Source: CAZLPZ01 sp964607245
GTDB lineage: Bacteria; Pseudomonadota; Alphaproteobacteria; Micavibrionales; Micavibrionaceae
Direction of reading: 5' to 3'
DNA: 64,000 bases
NCBI GenBank assembly: GCA_964607245.1
Contig: CAZSIB010000001.1
Coordinates: forward strand, 248,001-312,000
Each line of letters starts with the position of its first letter. The first letter of the stretch is position 1. The notes under the pieces are model-generated. The model saw nothing but the letters and a program-made list of their open reading frames with translations, did no database searches and was not told the origin of the DNA. This document shows, one piece after another, positions 36,770 through 47,838 of this stretch. Both the position numbers and the translations under genes were made by a program.

Positions 36770-37687
36770 ATGACCGAAATTACCGCCTCAGCCGTGAAAG
36801 ATCTGCGCGAACGCACCGGCGCCGGGATGATGGACGCTAAAAAGGCGCTTGTCGAATGCAACGGCAACATGGAAGAAGCCGTCGATTACTTGCGTAAAAA
36901 GGGTTTGGCCAAGGCTGCGAAAAAATCGGGTCGCACCGCTGCTGAAGGATTGGTCGCCCTGGCGGTCGCAGCGGACGGCAAATCCGCCGCTGTGGTTGAA
37001 GTGAACTCGGAAACCGATTTTGTATCGCGGAACGAACAATTCCAACAGTTTTGTGCCAAGGTGGGCGGGCTTGCGTTGAACGTCGATACGATCGACGCGC
37101 TGAACGCTGCCCCCTATGGCAACGGCAAGAGCGTCGCCGAACAACTCACCGAAAATATCGCCACGATTGGTGAAAACATGACCCTGCGCCGGATGAACAA
37201 ACTGGCCGTTGCGAATGGTTGTGTCGCGGGCTATGTCCACAATGCCGCAGCACCCGGCATGGGCAAAATTGGTGTTCTGGTCGCCTTGGAAGGCACCGGG
37301 GACAGCGCCAAATTGCAAGAACTGGCGAAGAAAATCGCGATGCATGTCGCCGCCGCAAACCCGGAATTTTTGAGTGTTGCATCAGTTGCCCCCGAAGCCT
37401 TGGAACGTGAGAAAAATGTCCTTCGTGACCAAGCCGCCCAATCGGGCAAACCCGCCGACGTGGTTGAGAAAATGATCGAGGGCCGGATCCGTAAATATTA
37501 CGAAGAAGTTGTCTTGATGGAACAGATTTTCATCATGGACGGCGAAACCAAGATCGCGAAATTGGTCGAAAAAGACGCACCGGGATGCAAACTTGCCGCC
37601 TATACTCGTTTCCAATTGGGCGAGGGGATTGAGCGCGAAGAAGTCGATTTCGCCGCCGAAGTCGCCAAAGTCGCGGCGGGGGCGTGA
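36770..37687 (+). CDS. tsf: Elongation factor Ts
   Basis: Nucleotide exchange factor for EF-Tu. 305 residues from the ATG at 36770 ([12 protein letters not shown]); an ATG two codons earlier (36764) is also possible. The N-terminal UBA-like domain has [16 protein letters not shown], and the core has [17 protein letters not shown] lies upstream. A strong terminator follows, so the rpsB to tsf unit ends here. Confidence 0.97.
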   Translation: MTEITASAVKDLRERTGAGMMDAKKALVECNGNMEEAVDYLRKKGLAKAAKKSGRTAAEGLVALAVAADGKSAAVVEVNSETDFVSRNEQFQQFCAKVGGLALNVDTIDALNAAPYGNGKSVAEQLTENIATIGENMTLRRMNKLAVANGCVAGYVHNAAAPGMGKIGVLVALEGTGDSAKLQELAKKIAMHVAAANPEFLSVASVAPEALEREKNVLRDQAAQSGKPADVVEKMIEGRIRKYYEEVVLMEQIFIMDGETKIAKLVEKDAPGCKLAAYTRFQLGEGIEREEVDFAAEVAKVAAGA

Positions 37688-37713
37688 TAAAGTCACGCAC
37701 AGATTTAAGATTC

Positions 37714-37750
37714 AAAGGGCGGATAATATTCCGCCCTTTATTTTTATTTA
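37714..37750 (+). terminator. Intrinsic terminator after tsf
   Basis: AAAGGGCGGA / TCCGCCCTTT stem of 10 bp with loop TAATAT, followed by a T-rich tract. Confidence 0.92.
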
Positions 37751-37842
37751 ATCAATCTGCCCTATAGTAAAAAGTGAAAGGTGGGTTTTACCGCGGGCGT
37801 CCTGCTCCGGTTTTGTCCTCACGCTTTTTTTGAAAGGGTCGA

Positions 37843-39039
37843 ATGGTTGATTTCTCCGTCCGCGCGCCTTCCTCTCGTCGTTTTTCTCCAAAAACTAAAC
37901 AAGATGACCAGAAACTAGTCGATTTGGTGCGCCGGTTGCGCCCCACCGAACCCTTGCATATTTTGTATCCGGACCGCCTGTCGGCACGGGCAAAGGAATT
38001 TATTCGTGGATTTTCAGGCGGCACCGTGATGTACGCCGTGAAATGCAACCCGAACCCGGATGTGATCAAAACCCTGGCCCAGGCGGGGATTACGACCTTT
38101 GATGCCGCCTCGATTGAAGAAGTCCGTCTGGTCCGGCGCCTCGCCCCTCATGCGACCATTCATTTTATGCACACGGTCAAATCCCGCGAAGCGATCCGTG
38201 AGGCGTATTTTCAACACGGTGTTCGGGTTTTTGTGGTGGATACCCAAGATGAACTCAGGAAAATTTTGGCCGAGACAAACCTGGCCCATGATTTAACGAT
38301 TTTTATTCGCCTGGCCCTGCCCAAGAATAAGAAAGCCGCGACCGATTTTTCCATTAAATTTGGGGCTCATACGCAAGATGCGGTGGCCCTTTTGCGTGAT
38401 GCGCGTGTTGTGGCGCGCAAATTGGGGGTCATGTTTCACCCCGGAACACAATCCAGTGACGCCTCGGCTTTTGTCCGCGGTATTGCGCACGCGGGGAAAA
38501 TTATCCGTACGGCCGGCGTTGCGGTCGAGGCGTTGGATGTCGGCGGCGGATTCCCGGCCCCTTATCCGGGGCGCAAGATTATGCCCCTTCATGCCTATAT
38601 GTCGGCGATTGCGTCGGCTGTGGCGGCGGAAAAACTGGGGGATCTTGAACTTTTTTGTGAACCGGGCCGGGCGCTTGTGGCCGAGGCCGCGGATCTTGTC
38701 GTCCGTGTTGAACTGGTGCGCGGCGATGCGCTTTACCTGAATGATGGATTATATGGCGGCATGATTGAAATGACCCCGGCGCTCGGGTCATTCGTTTATC
38801 CGTTAACCCATGTGCCGAAAGATCCTCGCATGTCAGGGGTCGGATCGGTTCCGATGCCATTTCGTTTTTGTGGCCCCACCTGCGATTCATACGACATGAT
38901 CACGGGGCCGTTTTTTCTGCCAGGCACGATTGCCGAGGGGGACTGGATCGTCTTGTCGATGACCGGCGCGTACAGCCAATCCTGCCGCACGCATTTTAAC
39001 GGCTTTGGCGCGAAACACATGGTCTATCGCGGGGAGTAG
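37843..39039 (+). CDS. PLP-dependent ornithine-type decarboxylase
   Basis: Fold type III decarboxylase acting on ornithine, lysine or a related basic amino acid, the first step to polyamines. 398 residues. The PLP lysine is Lys67 (YAVKCNP), the phosphate-binding glycines are DVGGGFP, and the active-site Cys347 is in FCGPTCDSYD with the substrate Asp next to it. HPGTQSSD lies in the specificity region. This set fits eukaryotic-type ornithine decarboxylases used by many alphaproteobacteria. Lysine activity cannot be excluded. It is followed by a convergent unknown gene. Confidence 0.9.
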   Translation: MVDFSVRAPSSRRFSPKTKQDDQKLVDLVRRLRPTEPLHILYPDRLSARAKEFIRGFSGGTVMYAVKCNPNPDVIKTLAQAGITTFDAASIEEVRLVRRLAPHATIHFMHTVKSREAIREAYFQHGVRVFVVDTQDELRKILAETNLAHDLTIFIRLALPKNKKAATDFSIKFGAHTQDAVALLRDARVVARKLGVMFHPGTQSSDASAFVRGIAHAGKIIRTAGVAVEALDVGGGFPAPYPGRKIMPLHAYMSAIASAVAAEKLGDLELFCEPGRALVAEAADLVVRVELVRGDALYLNDGLYGGMIEMTPALGSFVYPLTHVPKDPRMSGVGSVPMPFRFCGPTCDSYDMITGPFFLPGTIAEGDWIVLSMTGAYSQSCRTHFNGFGAKHMVYRGE

Positions 39040-39058
39040 GCGATGACCTATTACAAGA

Positions 39059-39493
39059 TCAGACACTTGAGAGTATCATGCCGGAAATAAACCAACAAAG
39101 AATTAAAAGACTAAAAGTTGTTAGTTGGTACAAGGTTTCAAAACAAAGTAGATTTTTTCTTTCTACTTGCAGGGGGATATAAACTGTAAGTGCAACAAAA
39201 TGAGCTAAGATTGGGAATCTAATTATCCTCCAAAAAAAATATTGGGCACCGTAACTGTCATGAAAGAAAAGCGGCATGGTAAAGGCGCTAAGCGAAAAAA
39301 ATACGATCAGTACACTTGAAACATAGGCAAAAATACGAAAAAAACTAAGTTTAAGATAGCATCTTGTGTAAGGAAAATAACCCCCTATGCCAGTAGTGGG
39401 GTGCCCGTGCCAAGCGAGAAAAGACAACCGAATAGAAAGTACTGCCGGCAAAAGAATAACTCCAATAGCGACAATTGGCATTACTATATTCAC
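39059..39493 (-). CDS. Unknown membrane protein between odc and secA
   Basis: 144 residues starting at GTG, with about four hydrophobic helices (near 3-22, 52-74, 89-108 and 121-141). GAGGGAG lies about 10 bases upstream of the GTG. The gene is strikingly AT-rich compared with both neighbours and no family is recognised, so recent acquisition is plausible. Confidence 0.6.
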   Translation of the reverse strand: MNIVMPIVAIGVILLPAVLSIRLSFLAWHGHPTTGIGGYFPYTRCYLKLSFFRIFAYVSSVLIVFFSLSAFTMPLFFHDSYGAQYFFWRIIRFPILAHFVALTVYIPLQVERKNLLCFETLYQLTTFSLLILCWFISGMILSSV

Positions 39494-39513
39494 GTTTAGT
39501 TTCTCCCTCAGAA

Positions 39514-42318
39514 TTATAATTCACCAGACGATGATCCGGCGATCATTTCGCCGTTATATTGGTTCCCAATTTGGGTCAGCGCCCCGTGGCAATGTTTGTA
39601 TTTCTTCCCCGACCCACAAGGGCAGGGGGCATTGCGCGGCGTATCGGTCCATGTCGTGGGATCGCTCTTGTTAAATGTTGCATGGCGGATGGGTAGCGAT
39701 TGAACGTTATTGTCCCCACCCACGTTCCGGATACCCGCCGGCGCATCATCAACCAAAGCCGGATCGTCGCGCCCGTCACGTGCACGGGCCGCCATCATGG
39801 CATGACGTTCTTCCAGTTGTTGTAAAATGCCGGGATCGATTTGAAATTCAACGCGCGACAGCGCACTGACGATCGATTCACGCATGGCCGAGAGCATGCG
39901 TTCAAACAATCCAAACGCCTCGGCCTTAAATTCATTCAACGGATCACGCTGGGCAAAGGCGCGCAGATTAATCCCCTGGCGCAGGTGATCCAGGTTCAGT
40001 AAATGCTCTTTCCAGTGTTGATCCAGCATTTGCAGGACAAGCGATTTTTCAAGCTGGCGGAAAATTTCGGGGCTGGCCGTCGCCACCTTGGCCGCCATTT
40101 TCCGGTCAATCGCGTCGACAATGCGCGATTTTATTTCGGTATCGGCGATACCCTCTTCACGCGCCCAGTCCTGCACCGGCAGGGACAGGGCAAACAAGCG
40201 AACAAGTTCGGTATGTAGTGTCTCTAGATTCCAATGATCGATATAGGTTTGCGGCGGAATTGTCTGCACGATCAAATCGTCGATCACATCATGGCGGATG
40301 ATGGAGACCAATTCTTCGACATTTTCGGCGTCCATGACGTCACGGCGCTGTTCATAGATCACCTTGCGTTGATCGTTATAAACGTTATCGAATTTCAAAA
40401 GGTTTTTGCGGATTTCAAAATTCATCTGCTCGACCTTTTGCTGGGCGCGTTCCAGCGCCTTCGAAAGCCAGCGATGGGTCAGCGCTTCACCATCTTTTAA
40501 TCCGATATGTTTGTTCGATAAAAAGGCCTCAAGCGTGTCTTTGCCGAAAATCCGCATCAAATCATCTTCAAGGGACAGAAAGAATAACGAATCCCCCGGA
40601 TCCCCTTGACGCCCCGACCGTCCACGGAGTTGGTTATCAATCCGGCGCGATTCATGCCGTTCGGTTCCAATCACGTAAAGACCACCCGCGGCAAGCGCAA
40701 TTTCTTTATCTTTCTCGACCTGTTCGCGAATGGATTTTTCTTTTGCGGCGCGTTCGGCGTCGCCCATGTCGGGCGTGATCTGTTGCTTGACCATCATATC
40801 GGCGTTACCGCCCAGTTTAATGTCGGTCCCGCGCCCGGCCATGTTGGTGGCAATCGTCACGGCGCCCGGACGGCCCGCCTGAGAAATAATTTCCGCCTCT
40901 TGTTCATGAAAACGCGCATTGAGCACACTGTGCGGGATTTTTGCCTTTTCAAGCGCGCGCGACAGGCGTTCCGATTTTTCAATCGATACCGTGCCGACCA
41001 ACACCGGCTGTTGACGTTCACGACAGTCGTGGATCACCTCGATAATCGCGGCTTCTTTTTCGGCATAGGATTTATAAATCAGATCGTCATGATCCTTGCG
41101 CGTGACATTCACGTTGGTTGGAATCTCAACCACACCTAATTTATAGATCTCTCCAAATTCGGCGGCTTCGGTGAGCGCCGTTCCCGTCATCCCGGCCAGT
41201 TTGGGATACATGCGGAAATAATTCTGGAACGTAATAGAGGCCAGCGTTTGGTTTTCGTTTTGGATCTGCACGCGCTCTTTGGCCTCAAGCGCCTGATGCA
41301 GCCCTTCGGAAAAGCGGCGCCCATCCATCATCCGGCCTGTAAATTCGTCAATGATCACAACTTTATTATCTTTGACGATATAATCTGTGTCGCGGTTAAA
41401 GAGTTTATGCGCGCGCAAAGCCTGGTTCACATGATGGACAAGGGCGATATTCTGAGGATCATATAACCCGCCTGTTTCAAGTAGTCCGGCCTCGCGAAGA
41501 AGTTCTTCGATCCGTGCGGACCCGGCATCAGTCAAGGCCACCGATTTGTGTTTTTCTTCTTTCTCGTAATGCGCGGATTCAAGGCGCGGGATCAGGGCAT
41601 CGACCTTCACATATAAATCTGTGGCCGTTTCGGACGGGCCCGAAATAATGAGCGGCGTGCGCGCCTCGTCGATCAAAATAGAGTCAACTTCATCGACAAT
41701 CGCAAAATTAAAGGGCCGTTGCACCATATCGGAGAGGCGATACTTCATATTATCGCGCAGATAATCAAACCCAAATTCGTTATTGGTGCCATACGTCACA
41801 TCGGCGGCATAAGCCGCGCGGCGGTCGCTGTCATGCATATTTGCGACAATCACCCCCACAGACAGCCCCAGAAAATCATAAATTGGGCGCATCCACTCGG
41901 CATCGCGGCGGGCCAGATAATCGTTCACCGTCACGACATGCACACCTTTTCCGGAAAGCGCATTCAAATACGTGGGTAATGTCGCAACCAACGTCTTCCC
42001 TTCCCCCGTTTTCATTTCGGCAATCTTGCCTTGGTGCAGGGTGATCCCCCCGATTAACTGCACATCAAAATGGCGCATCCCCATGACGCGGCGTGACACT
42101 TCGCGTACGGTGGCAAAAGCTTCGGGCAAAACGGCGTCGAGTGTTTCACCAGCAGAGAGCCGTGCACGCAGTTTGGATGTTTGGGCGGCAAGGTCCGAAT
42201 CTGACTTTTCTTGCATCGCGGGTTCGAATGCACCAACAGCCGCGATCATGGGCTGCATCGATTTCAAGGTGCGTTCGTTGGAAGATCCAAATAACTTGGT
42301 CGCAAGGGAGATAAACAT
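39514..42318 (-). CDS. secA: Protein translocase ATPase SecA
   Basis: Motor that pushes preproteins through SecYEG. 934 residues. Walker A (MKTGEGKTL, near residue 105), the DEAD-like VDEVDSIL, the helicase segments [14 protein letters not shown] and RQGDPGDS, and the C-terminal zinc motif [14 protein letters not shown] are present. The zinc tail binds SecB and lipids. It is monocistronic. SecG is at 12233. Confidence 0.98.
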   Translation of the reverse strand: MFISLATKLFGSSNERTLKSMQPMIAAVGAFEPAMQEKSDSDLAAQTSKLRARLSAGETLDAVLPEAFATVREVSRRVMGMRHFDVQLIGGITLHQGKIAEMKTGEGKTLVATLPTYLNALSGKGVHVVTVNDYLARRDAEWMRPIYDFLGLSVGVIVANMHDSDRRAAYAADVTYGTNNEFGFDYLRDNMKYRLSDMVQRPFNFAIVDEVDSILIDEARTPLIISGPSETATDLYVKVDALIPRLESAHYEKEEKHKSVALTDAGSARIEELLREAGLLETGGLYDPQNIALVHHVNQALRAHKLFNRDTDYIVKDNKVVIIDEFTGRMMDGRRFSEGLHQALEAKERVQIQNENQTLASITFQNYFRMYPKLAGMTGTALTEAAEFGEIYKLGVVEIPTNVNVTRKDHDDLIYKSYAEKEAAIIEVIHDCRERQQPVLVGTVSIEKSERLSRALEKAKIPHSVLNARFHEQEAEIISQAGRPGAVTIATNMAGRGTDIKLGGNADMMVKQQITPDMGDAERAAKEKSIREQVEKDKEIALAAGGLYVIGTERHESRRIDNQLRGRSGRQGDPGDSLFFLSLEDDLMRIFGKDTLEAFLSNKHIGLKDGEALTHRWLSKALERAQQKVEQMNFEIRKNLLKFDNVYNDQRKVIYEQRRDVMDAENVEELVSIIRHDVIDDLIVQTIPPQTYIDHWNLETLHTELVRLFALSLPVQDWAREEGIADTEIKSRIVDAIDRKMAAKVATASPEIFRQLEKSLVLQMLDQHWKEHLLNLDHLRQGINLRAFAQRDPLNEFKAEAFGLFERMLSAMRESIVSALSRVEFQIDPGILQQLEERHAMMAARARDGRDDPALVDDAPAGIRNVGGDNNVQSLPIRHATFNKSDPTTWTDTPRNAPCPCGSGKKYKHCHGALTQIGNQYNGEMIAGSSSGEL

Positions 42319-42543
42319 ACGAAAAGGTCTTTTCTTCTTTTAATAAAACTGTCCCTAGGATATAGGGGCTTGGCCCTTATCCGTCAACTCTTGGGCATCA
42401 TAATCCACACGATATATAGGTCGTAACCTGCGACATCTTACCTCTGGGGATGGCGATACGGAATCCCCTTGATCCGGGGGGGATATCCTCGCATAATCGC
42501 CGCCACGATCCACGTTTCATTTGACTTAGGAGATCATCACACC

Positions 42544-43614
42544 ATGAGCAATGCGCCAACACTCAACACAAAAACACAAAAAACCCAATGGATGATGGGA
42601 TTGATTGCCGCTTTTGCCCTAGGGGCAGGAGGGACAGCATTCCTGATGAATACGGTCGCGGCCCCAAATAGCAACGATATGTATACAACAGCAGAACGCG
42701 AAGCCGCGATGATTACCCCGTCGGCCGGCGATGCAAATACGGATAAAACTGTGATTGCCCGCGTAAACGGCGCAACAATCACGATGCAGGATTATAACGA
42801 CTACCTGAAAACTGTGCCGGAACAGGTCGCCGCTGCCCCGATGGAACAGGTTTTCCCCATGGTTCAAGATCAATTGGTTGTCGGCAGCATTATTTCATCG
42901 AAGGCGACAAACCTGGATAACGACCCGGAAGTTCAAAAACGATTGGGCCTCTTAAAAGAAAACGTTATCCGTGCCACGTGGCTGGAACGTGCCGTGAACG
43001 CCAAGGTAACGGACGCCGCGATGCAGCAGGAATATGATAAATTTGCAAAAGGATTTAAACCCGCCGAAGAAATCAGTGCCCAGCATATTTTAGTCGATAC
43101 GCCGGAAAAAGCGAAAGACGTCATCGCTAAATTGAATGCCGGGGCCAAATTCGAAGACATGGTCAAGGAATATTCAAAAGATAAAGGCGCCAAAAATGAC
43201 GGCCAGCTTGGCTATTTCAAGCAAGGCGACATGGTTAAAGAATTTGCGGACGCTGCTTTTGCGATGAAAAAAGACGAAACTTCCCAAAAACCGGTCAAAA
43301 CGCAGTTCGGTTACCATGTGATTCGTGTGAATGACCGCCGGATGTCGCAAGCGCCAACTTTTGAACAACTCAAACCACAAATTCAAGCCCAATTGCAACG
43401 CCAAGCGCTTGAAACCGTGATTGCCGACCTGCGCCAAGACGCCAAAATCGAACTTTTTGACGCCAAGGGGCAACCTGTCCAAACCGCAGCCGCCGCCCAA
43501 AAAGGCATGAATGCCCCGACGCAAGACGGCCAGGCCGCCGCGACGACTGCTGAACCGGCTGCGGGTACAAAAAATTCTGACCCGGCACCTGCCGAAAAAA
43601 CAACGCCGGAGTAA
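42544..43614 (+). CDS. Parvulin-type peptidyl-prolyl isomerase
   Basis: 356 residues. A short N-terminal tail and a membrane helix (about 16-37) lead to a SurA-like chaperone region, then a complete parvulin domain (about 150-245: SAQHILVDTPEKA, GGQLGYFKQGDMVKEF, TQFGYHVIRVND) and a Gln/Ala/Pro-rich tail. It assists folding of outer-membrane or periplasmic proteins. AGGAGA lies 10 bases upstream of the chosen ATG. It is encoded divergently from secA, a suggestive pairing of export and folding. Confidence 0.92.
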   Translation: MSNAPTLNTKTQKTQWMMGLIAAFALGAGGTAFLMNTVAAPNSNDMYTTAEREAAMITPSAGDANTDKTVIARVNGATITMQDYNDYLKTVPEQVAAAPMEQVFPMVQDQLVVGSIISSKATNLDNDPEVQKRLGLLKENVIRATWLERAVNAKVTDAAMQQEYDKFAKGFKPAEEISAQHILVDTPEKAKDVIAKLNAGAKFEDMVKEYSKDKGAKNDGQLGYFKQGDMVKEFADAAFAMKKDETSQKPVKTQFGYHVIRVNDRRMSQAPTFEQLKPQIQAQLQRQALETVIADLRQDAKIELFDAKGQPVQTAAAAQKGMNAPTQDGQAAATTAEPAAGTKNSDPAPAEKTTPE

Positions 43615-43647
43615 TAAAATCCCAACACAAGCACAAGATAACAGGGG

Positions 43648-43678
43648 CCCCAGCTTCATGCTGGGGTTTCTGTTTTTT
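43648..43678 (+). terminator. Intrinsic terminator
   Basis: CCCCAGC / GCTGGGG stem with 5-base loop, then TTTCTGTTTTTT. It ends the parvulin gene. Confidence 0.92.
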
Positions 43679-43748
43679 GCCCCCACCTTGCCGGATGCGC
43701 ATGAATCGGTTACGCTGCCGCCTCGTTTGAGACATTTTTGTACCATTC

Positions 43749-44768
43749 ATGCCTTTTAGAATATTCCATTCCTCACTCTCTCGCGTTTTCTTGATGACGG
43801 CATTCGGCATCGGCTTGTCGTGGCTTGCGACGTCTCAGGCCCACGCCTTCAATCCCGAACGTTACCAGCAATGGCTTGCAAAAACGCGGGCGGAGGCGAT
43901 CGCCGCGGGAATTTCACCAGCGATCGTCAATACCAACTTAAAAAACCCAAAGTTTATTCCCCGTATTATTGAACTTGACCGTAAACAACCCGAAAAAACA
44001 CGTAGTTTTAACGCCTATAAAAAAGACATCCTCTCCCCAGAACGAATTGCCGAGGGGCGTCGCCTGTACCAAACTCACCGCCAACTCCTCAAAGAAATCG
44101 AACAAGAATATGGCGTACCCGCACCGGTTATTGTGGCCCTGTGGGGGATTGAAACGCATTACGGCAAATTAACAGGTGGTTATCACGTTGTCGACGCGCT
44201 CTCCACCTTGGCTTATGAAGGACGCCGCCACGATTTCTTTAAAAAAGAACTCTTTGCTGCCCTTAAAATCCTTGAGGAAAAACACATCACGTCGGCAGCG
44301 ATGAAAGGGTCTTGGGCCGGTGCCATGGGGCAAAGCCAATTTATGCCGACCAGTTTTTTGCGCTTTGCGCAAGACCACAACAATGATGGCCGACGCGATA
44401 TTTGGGGAACCCTGCCCGACGTTTTTGCCTCGGCGGCGAATTACCTTAATCAGTCCGGCTGGGAGGAAGGGCAGGGCTGGGGGCAGCCCGTCAAGTTATC
44501 CCCAAATTTCGACGAGACCCAAATTGGCCTCGATATTACCCATCCGATACGGGTCTGGGCGGCGAAAGGTGTTATGCAGACAAATGGCCGTGGTTTAACG
44601 CTTTCTGATGCGCCCGCCTCTCTTATTCGCCCCCAGGATTCAGGGGATCAAGCCTACCTTGTGACCCCCAATTATCGTGCGATCATGGCCTGGAATAAAT
44701 CCACGTATTTTGCTACGACCGTGGGATTACTGGCCGACCGCATTGCGGCACCTGGCCCTGGACATTAA
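43749..44768 (+). CDS. Lytic murein transglycosylase (MltB/SltB type)
   Basis: Cuts peptidoglycan glycan strands with anhydro-muramic end formation. 339 residues with a signal peptide (about 1-33, ending SQAHA). Catalytic Glu135 is in WGIETHYGKLTG, and the family-3 motif GSWAGAMGQSQFMPTSF follows. There is no lipobox, so it is probably soluble in the periplasm. It is followed by rlpA, whose products often work at the same septal peptidoglycan. Confidence 0.93.
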   Translation: MPFRIFHSSLSRVFLMTAFGIGLSWLATSQAHAFNPERYQQWLAKTRAEAIAAGISPAIVNTNLKNPKFIPRIIELDRKQPEKTRSFNAYKKDILSPERIAEGRRLYQTHRQLLKEIEQEYGVPAPVIVALWGIETHYGKLTGGYHVVDALSTLAYEGRRHDFFKKELFAALKILEEKHITSAAMKGSWAGAMGQSQFMPTSFLRFAQDHNNDGRRDIWGTLPDVFASAANYLNQSGWEEGQGWGQPVKLSPNFDETQIGLDITHPIRVWAAKGVMQTNGRGLTLSDAPASLIRPQDSGDQAYLVTPNYRAIMAWNKSTYFATTVGLLADRIAAPGPGH

Positions 44769-44781
44769 CTGTGATCACCGC

Positions 44782-45858
44782 ATGACGAATTATTCGCCCC
44801 TTGTGACGACCACGACATCGACCGCTCTTGAGCATAAGCGCGCGCGGGTTTTTCCCATTCTCCGCTTGATCGCTGTTCTTTGCTTATGCCTTTTTGCAAG
44901 CACCCTCTCGGCGTGCAGTAGTACTCAGTTTCTTTTATCGCAATGGAAAGAATACGAAGGCCCCCCCTCGGGATCCAAAGGATTATTCAAGGTCGGCAAA
45001 CCTTACCGCGTCGATGGACGAACCTATCGTCCCACCGAAAGCTATGCGCTTGATGAAACGGGCATCGCGTCGTGGTACGGTCCCGGATTCCACAGCAAAA
45101 CAACCGCAAACGGCGAACGCTTTAATGAAAACGAACTGACGGCCGCACACCGGACACTGCAACTTCCCTCTCTTGTCCGTGTTACAAACCTGGAAAATGG
45201 AAAATCGGTTGTCTTGCGCGTGAATGATCGCGGGCCCTTTGCACGCAGCCGAATTATTGATGTGTCCAAACGTGCGGCCGATCTTCTTGAATTCCGCGGA
45301 AAGGGCACCGCCCGCGTGCGGGTCCAGGTCTTGGCGGAAGAAAGCCGGATGATGGCAGAGGCCGCGCGCGCCGGGCGCGATACGCGGGGGATGGAAGTGG
45401 CTTTGAATCAACAGCCGGCCGAGATGCCGCCGAATCTGTACCAAACAGCCTCAATCAGCGCTCCGGTGTATAATAGCGATCCCGCCGCCACTTCGGTGAC
45501 ATCCGAAAGATTACCCGATAATAACCCAAGCGGGTACGGGCGGCCCAGTGTCCCCGGCCATATTGCCCCGACGGGACAGTTTTATCCGGACCCTGTCGTC
45601 GAACAATTCCCGGTTGCGCCGACAGCGATTTATATTCAGGCTGGATCTTACGGTAATCATGATAATGCGATCCGTGTCTCGCAAACGCTGTCGGCCTTGG
45701 GAGCGGTCCGCATCGCGCCCGTCTCTATTTCCGGCCAACAATATTACCGGGTTCAGGTTGGGCCGTTGCAATCGGTTGAACAGGCGGATGGCCTCCTGTC
45801 CCAGGTGATTAACCTAGGGTATCCCGAGGCCCGAATAACCATCGATAATAGTTCCTAG
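44782..45858 (+). CDS. rlpA: Septal ring lytic transglycosylase RlpA family lipoprotein
   Basis: 358 residues. A long N-terminus is followed by a signal helix and lipobox TLSAC (Cys45). A double-psi beta-barrel domain has GIASWYGPGFHSKTTANGE and VRVNDRGPFARSRIIDVS, which carry the RlpA catalytic residues. A spacer and a C-terminal SPOR domain (about 275-355, IYIQAGSYGNHDNA, YYRVQVGP) that binds denuded glycan at division sites complete it. The ATG at 44782 is 13 bases after the transglycosylase stop; longer frames overlap it. Confidence 0.93.
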   Translation: MTNYSPLVTTTTSTALEHKRARVFPILRLIAVLCLCLFASTLSACSSTQFLLSQWKEYEGPPSGSKGLFKVGKPYRVDGRTYRPTESYALDETGIASWYGPGFHSKTTANGERFNENELTAAHRTLQLPSLVRVTNLENGKSVVLRVNDRGPFARSRIIDVSKRAADLLEFRGKGTARVRVQVLAEESRMMAEAARAGRDTRGMEVALNQQPAEMPPNLYQTASISAPVYNSDPAATSVTSERLPDNNPSGYGRPSVPGHIAPTGQFYPDPVVEQFPVAPTAIYIQAGSYGNHDNAIRVSQTLSALGAVRIAPVSISGQQYYRVQVGPLQSVEQADGLLSQVINLGYPEARITIDNSS

Positions 45859-45996
45859 GGGCCCCCACCCGCAGCATCTTGACCTTCTCTCAAAATACAA
45901 TTCAAATACAAAGCTAAGACCTCCAAGATCTGCCGGTGCACGTAACGTGCGACTGGCTTTTCTTTTTCCTTACCCTTTGTTTTAAAAAGAAAAAAT

Positions 45997-47172
45997 ATGT
46001 TTTCCGTGTCCTCCTTAACCTCGCGCCTATTATCTCTCACGATTCTTTTTGTCGGGTTCGCCGCGCTGCTGTCGCCCGCTGCCCAGGCCTTAACCGCCGA
46101 TGAACTCGCGGCCAAGCAAGCTTATGTGATTGATTATGACACTGGCGCAGTGCTGCTCGAGAAAAATTCGAATGAACGGATGCCGACATCCTCCATGTCC
46201 AAAGTGATGACCATGTACGTTGTCTTTGACGCGCTGGACAAGGGCCGTCTGCGGATGGATGACAAATTGCCAGTCTCTGAAAAGGCCTGGCGGATGCAGG
46301 GATCGAAAATGTTTGTGGCCGTCGGGGATCAGGTCCGGGTTGAGGATCTTATTCGTGGGGTGATTATCCAGTCTGGAAATGACGCGGCGATTGTGCTCGC
46401 CGAAGGGCTGTCCGGGTCGGAAGAGGCCTTTGCCACCGCGATGAATGAAATGGCGGCGGAACTGGGGATGAAAGACAGCCATTTTATCAATGCCAGTGGG
46501 TGGCCGGATCCGGACCATTATTCAACTGCCCATGATCTCGCGATTTTAGCACGCGCATTAATTGAGCGTTTCCCCAACTATTATAAATTCTATAGTGAAA
46601 CGGAATATAGCTATAATAATATCAAGCAAGGCAACCGCAACCCCTTGCTGTACCGCAATATTGGCGCGGACGGCGTGAAAACAGGCCACACGGACCAGGC
46701 GGGTTATGGCCTGATCGGGTCGGGGACACGGGATGGCCGCCGCGTTATTTTTGCGATGAACGGCCTTGAATCGATGCAAGCCCGGGCGGATGTCGGGGCA
46801 AAACTCATGACCTGGGGCCTTTCGGGCTTTATCAACCTTTCTCCCTATGCGGGCGGGCGGGTTGTGACCGAGGCGCGGGTGGTTTTGGGCGAAAAAGCCT
46901 CAGTCCCTCTGAAACTCGGGCGCACATTTAACGTGACCGTTCCGCGTGTCGGCGGCGGGCAGGGGATCAAGCTTGAAGCCGAATTTAAAGAACCTTTGAT
47001 GGCCCCCCTCAAAATCGGGGACGAAGTGGGCATGGTGCGCGTCCAAATGGCGGGCACCGCTGAACCGATCACACTCCCCTTGGTGGTTGCGGAAAATATC
47101 CCCCAAATGGGTCTGATCCCGCGTACGTTTGCCAAAGCCATCTATAGTTTAACAGGCCGGGGGTTGGATTAA
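45997..47172 (+). CDS. dacC: D-alanyl-D-alanine carboxypeptidase (PBP5/6 type)
   Basis: Removes the terminal D-Ala from peptidoglycan stem peptides. 391 residues with a signal peptide (about 1-31). The serine protease triad of the family is complete: Ser66-x-x-Lys69 (SMSK), Ser126-Gly-Asn128 and Lys228-Thr-Gly. The C-terminal beta domain (about 285-391) ends with a helix that may lie on the membrane. It follows rlpA and completes an envelope-remodelling block. dacA would be an equally valid symbol. Confidence 0.93.
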   Translation: MFSVSSLTSRLLSLTILFVGFAALLSPAAQALTADELAAKQAYVIDYDTGAVLLEKNSNERMPTSSMSKVMTMYVVFDALDKGRLRMDDKLPVSEKAWRMQGSKMFVAVGDQVRVEDLIRGVIIQSGNDAAIVLAEGLSGSEEAFATAMNEMAAELGMKDSHFINASGWPDPDHYSTAHDLAILARALIERFPNYYKFYSETEYSYNNIKQGNRNPLLYRNIGADGVKTGHTDQAGYGLIGSGTRDGRRVIFAMNGLESMQARADVGAKLMTWGLSGFINLSPYAGGRVVTEARVVLGEKASVPLKLGRTFNVTVPRVGGGQGIKLEAEFKEPLMAPLKIGDEVGMVRVQMAGTAEPITLPLVVAENIPQMGLIPRTFAKAIYSLTGRGLD

Positions 47173-47181
47173 AACCTTATC

Positions 47182-47838
47182 ATGGGGCAGGGGTTGTTCA
47201 TTTCGTTTGAGGGAGGGGAAGGCGCCGGAAAAGGCACCCAAATCCGCCATTTGAATGACCGGCTTATTGCCTTGGGCCGTACGCCTCTCTGTACGCGTGA
47301 CCCGGGGGGTACCCCTGAATCGGAAAGAATACGAAATTTACTTGTCCAGCGTGACGGGGGGGATTGGGTCCCACACACTGAGGTCTTTCTCTTTTTCGCG
47401 GCCCGCGTGCAGATGACAGAAACGCTGATCCGCCCTGCACTCGGAAACGGGCAGATCGTTATTGCCGACCGGTACGCCGATTCCACCATGGCGTACCAGG
47501 CGTACGGTCGGGAAATGGGGCGCACGTACATCGAACAGGTTGAAGCGGCAGCCTTGGGTGGATTAAAACCCGATTTGACTTTTATCCTTGATCTGCCCCC
47601 TCAAATTGGTCTTGCCCGATCTGCCCGCGCGATGTCGACCTCGACCGATGCACGCCGGCAGACTGAAGATCGGTTTGAACGCTTGGCCACAGATTTTCAT
47701 GAACGTGTCCGCAGTGGCTATCTCGATATCGCCGCGCGGGAACCCGAACGCTGCCATGTCATCGACGCGACCCAAACTGTGGATAAAGTGTCCGAAGATG
47801 TGTGGAAAATTGTCGGGCAAAAGGTAAAATCATCATGA
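47182..47838 (+). CDS. tmk: Thymidylate kinase
   Basis: Phosphorylates dTMP to dTDP. 218 residues. The P-loop is GGEGAGKGT (11-19), then DPGGTPESERIR, the DRYADST motif, and an Arg/Thr-rich LID segment STSTDARRQTEDRF. It is first in a compact operon; holB starts inside its stop (ATGA). The window also holds a ThyX-like protein at 53952, which would supply its substrate. Confidence 0.96.
   Translation: MGQGLFISFEGGEGAGKGTQIRHLNDRLIALGRTPLCTRDPGGTPESERIRNLLVQRDGGDWVPHTEVFLFFAARVQMTETLIRPALGNGQIVIADRYADSTMAYQAYGREMGRTYIEQVEAAALGGLKPDLTFILDLPPQIGLARSARAMSTSTDARRQTEDRFERLATDFHERVRSGYLDIAAREPERCHVIDATQTVDKVSEDVWKIVGQKVKSS

Noticed and set aside
40606..41139. Plus-strand 177-aa frame
   Set aside because: Antisense to secA in a conserved region; no start signal.
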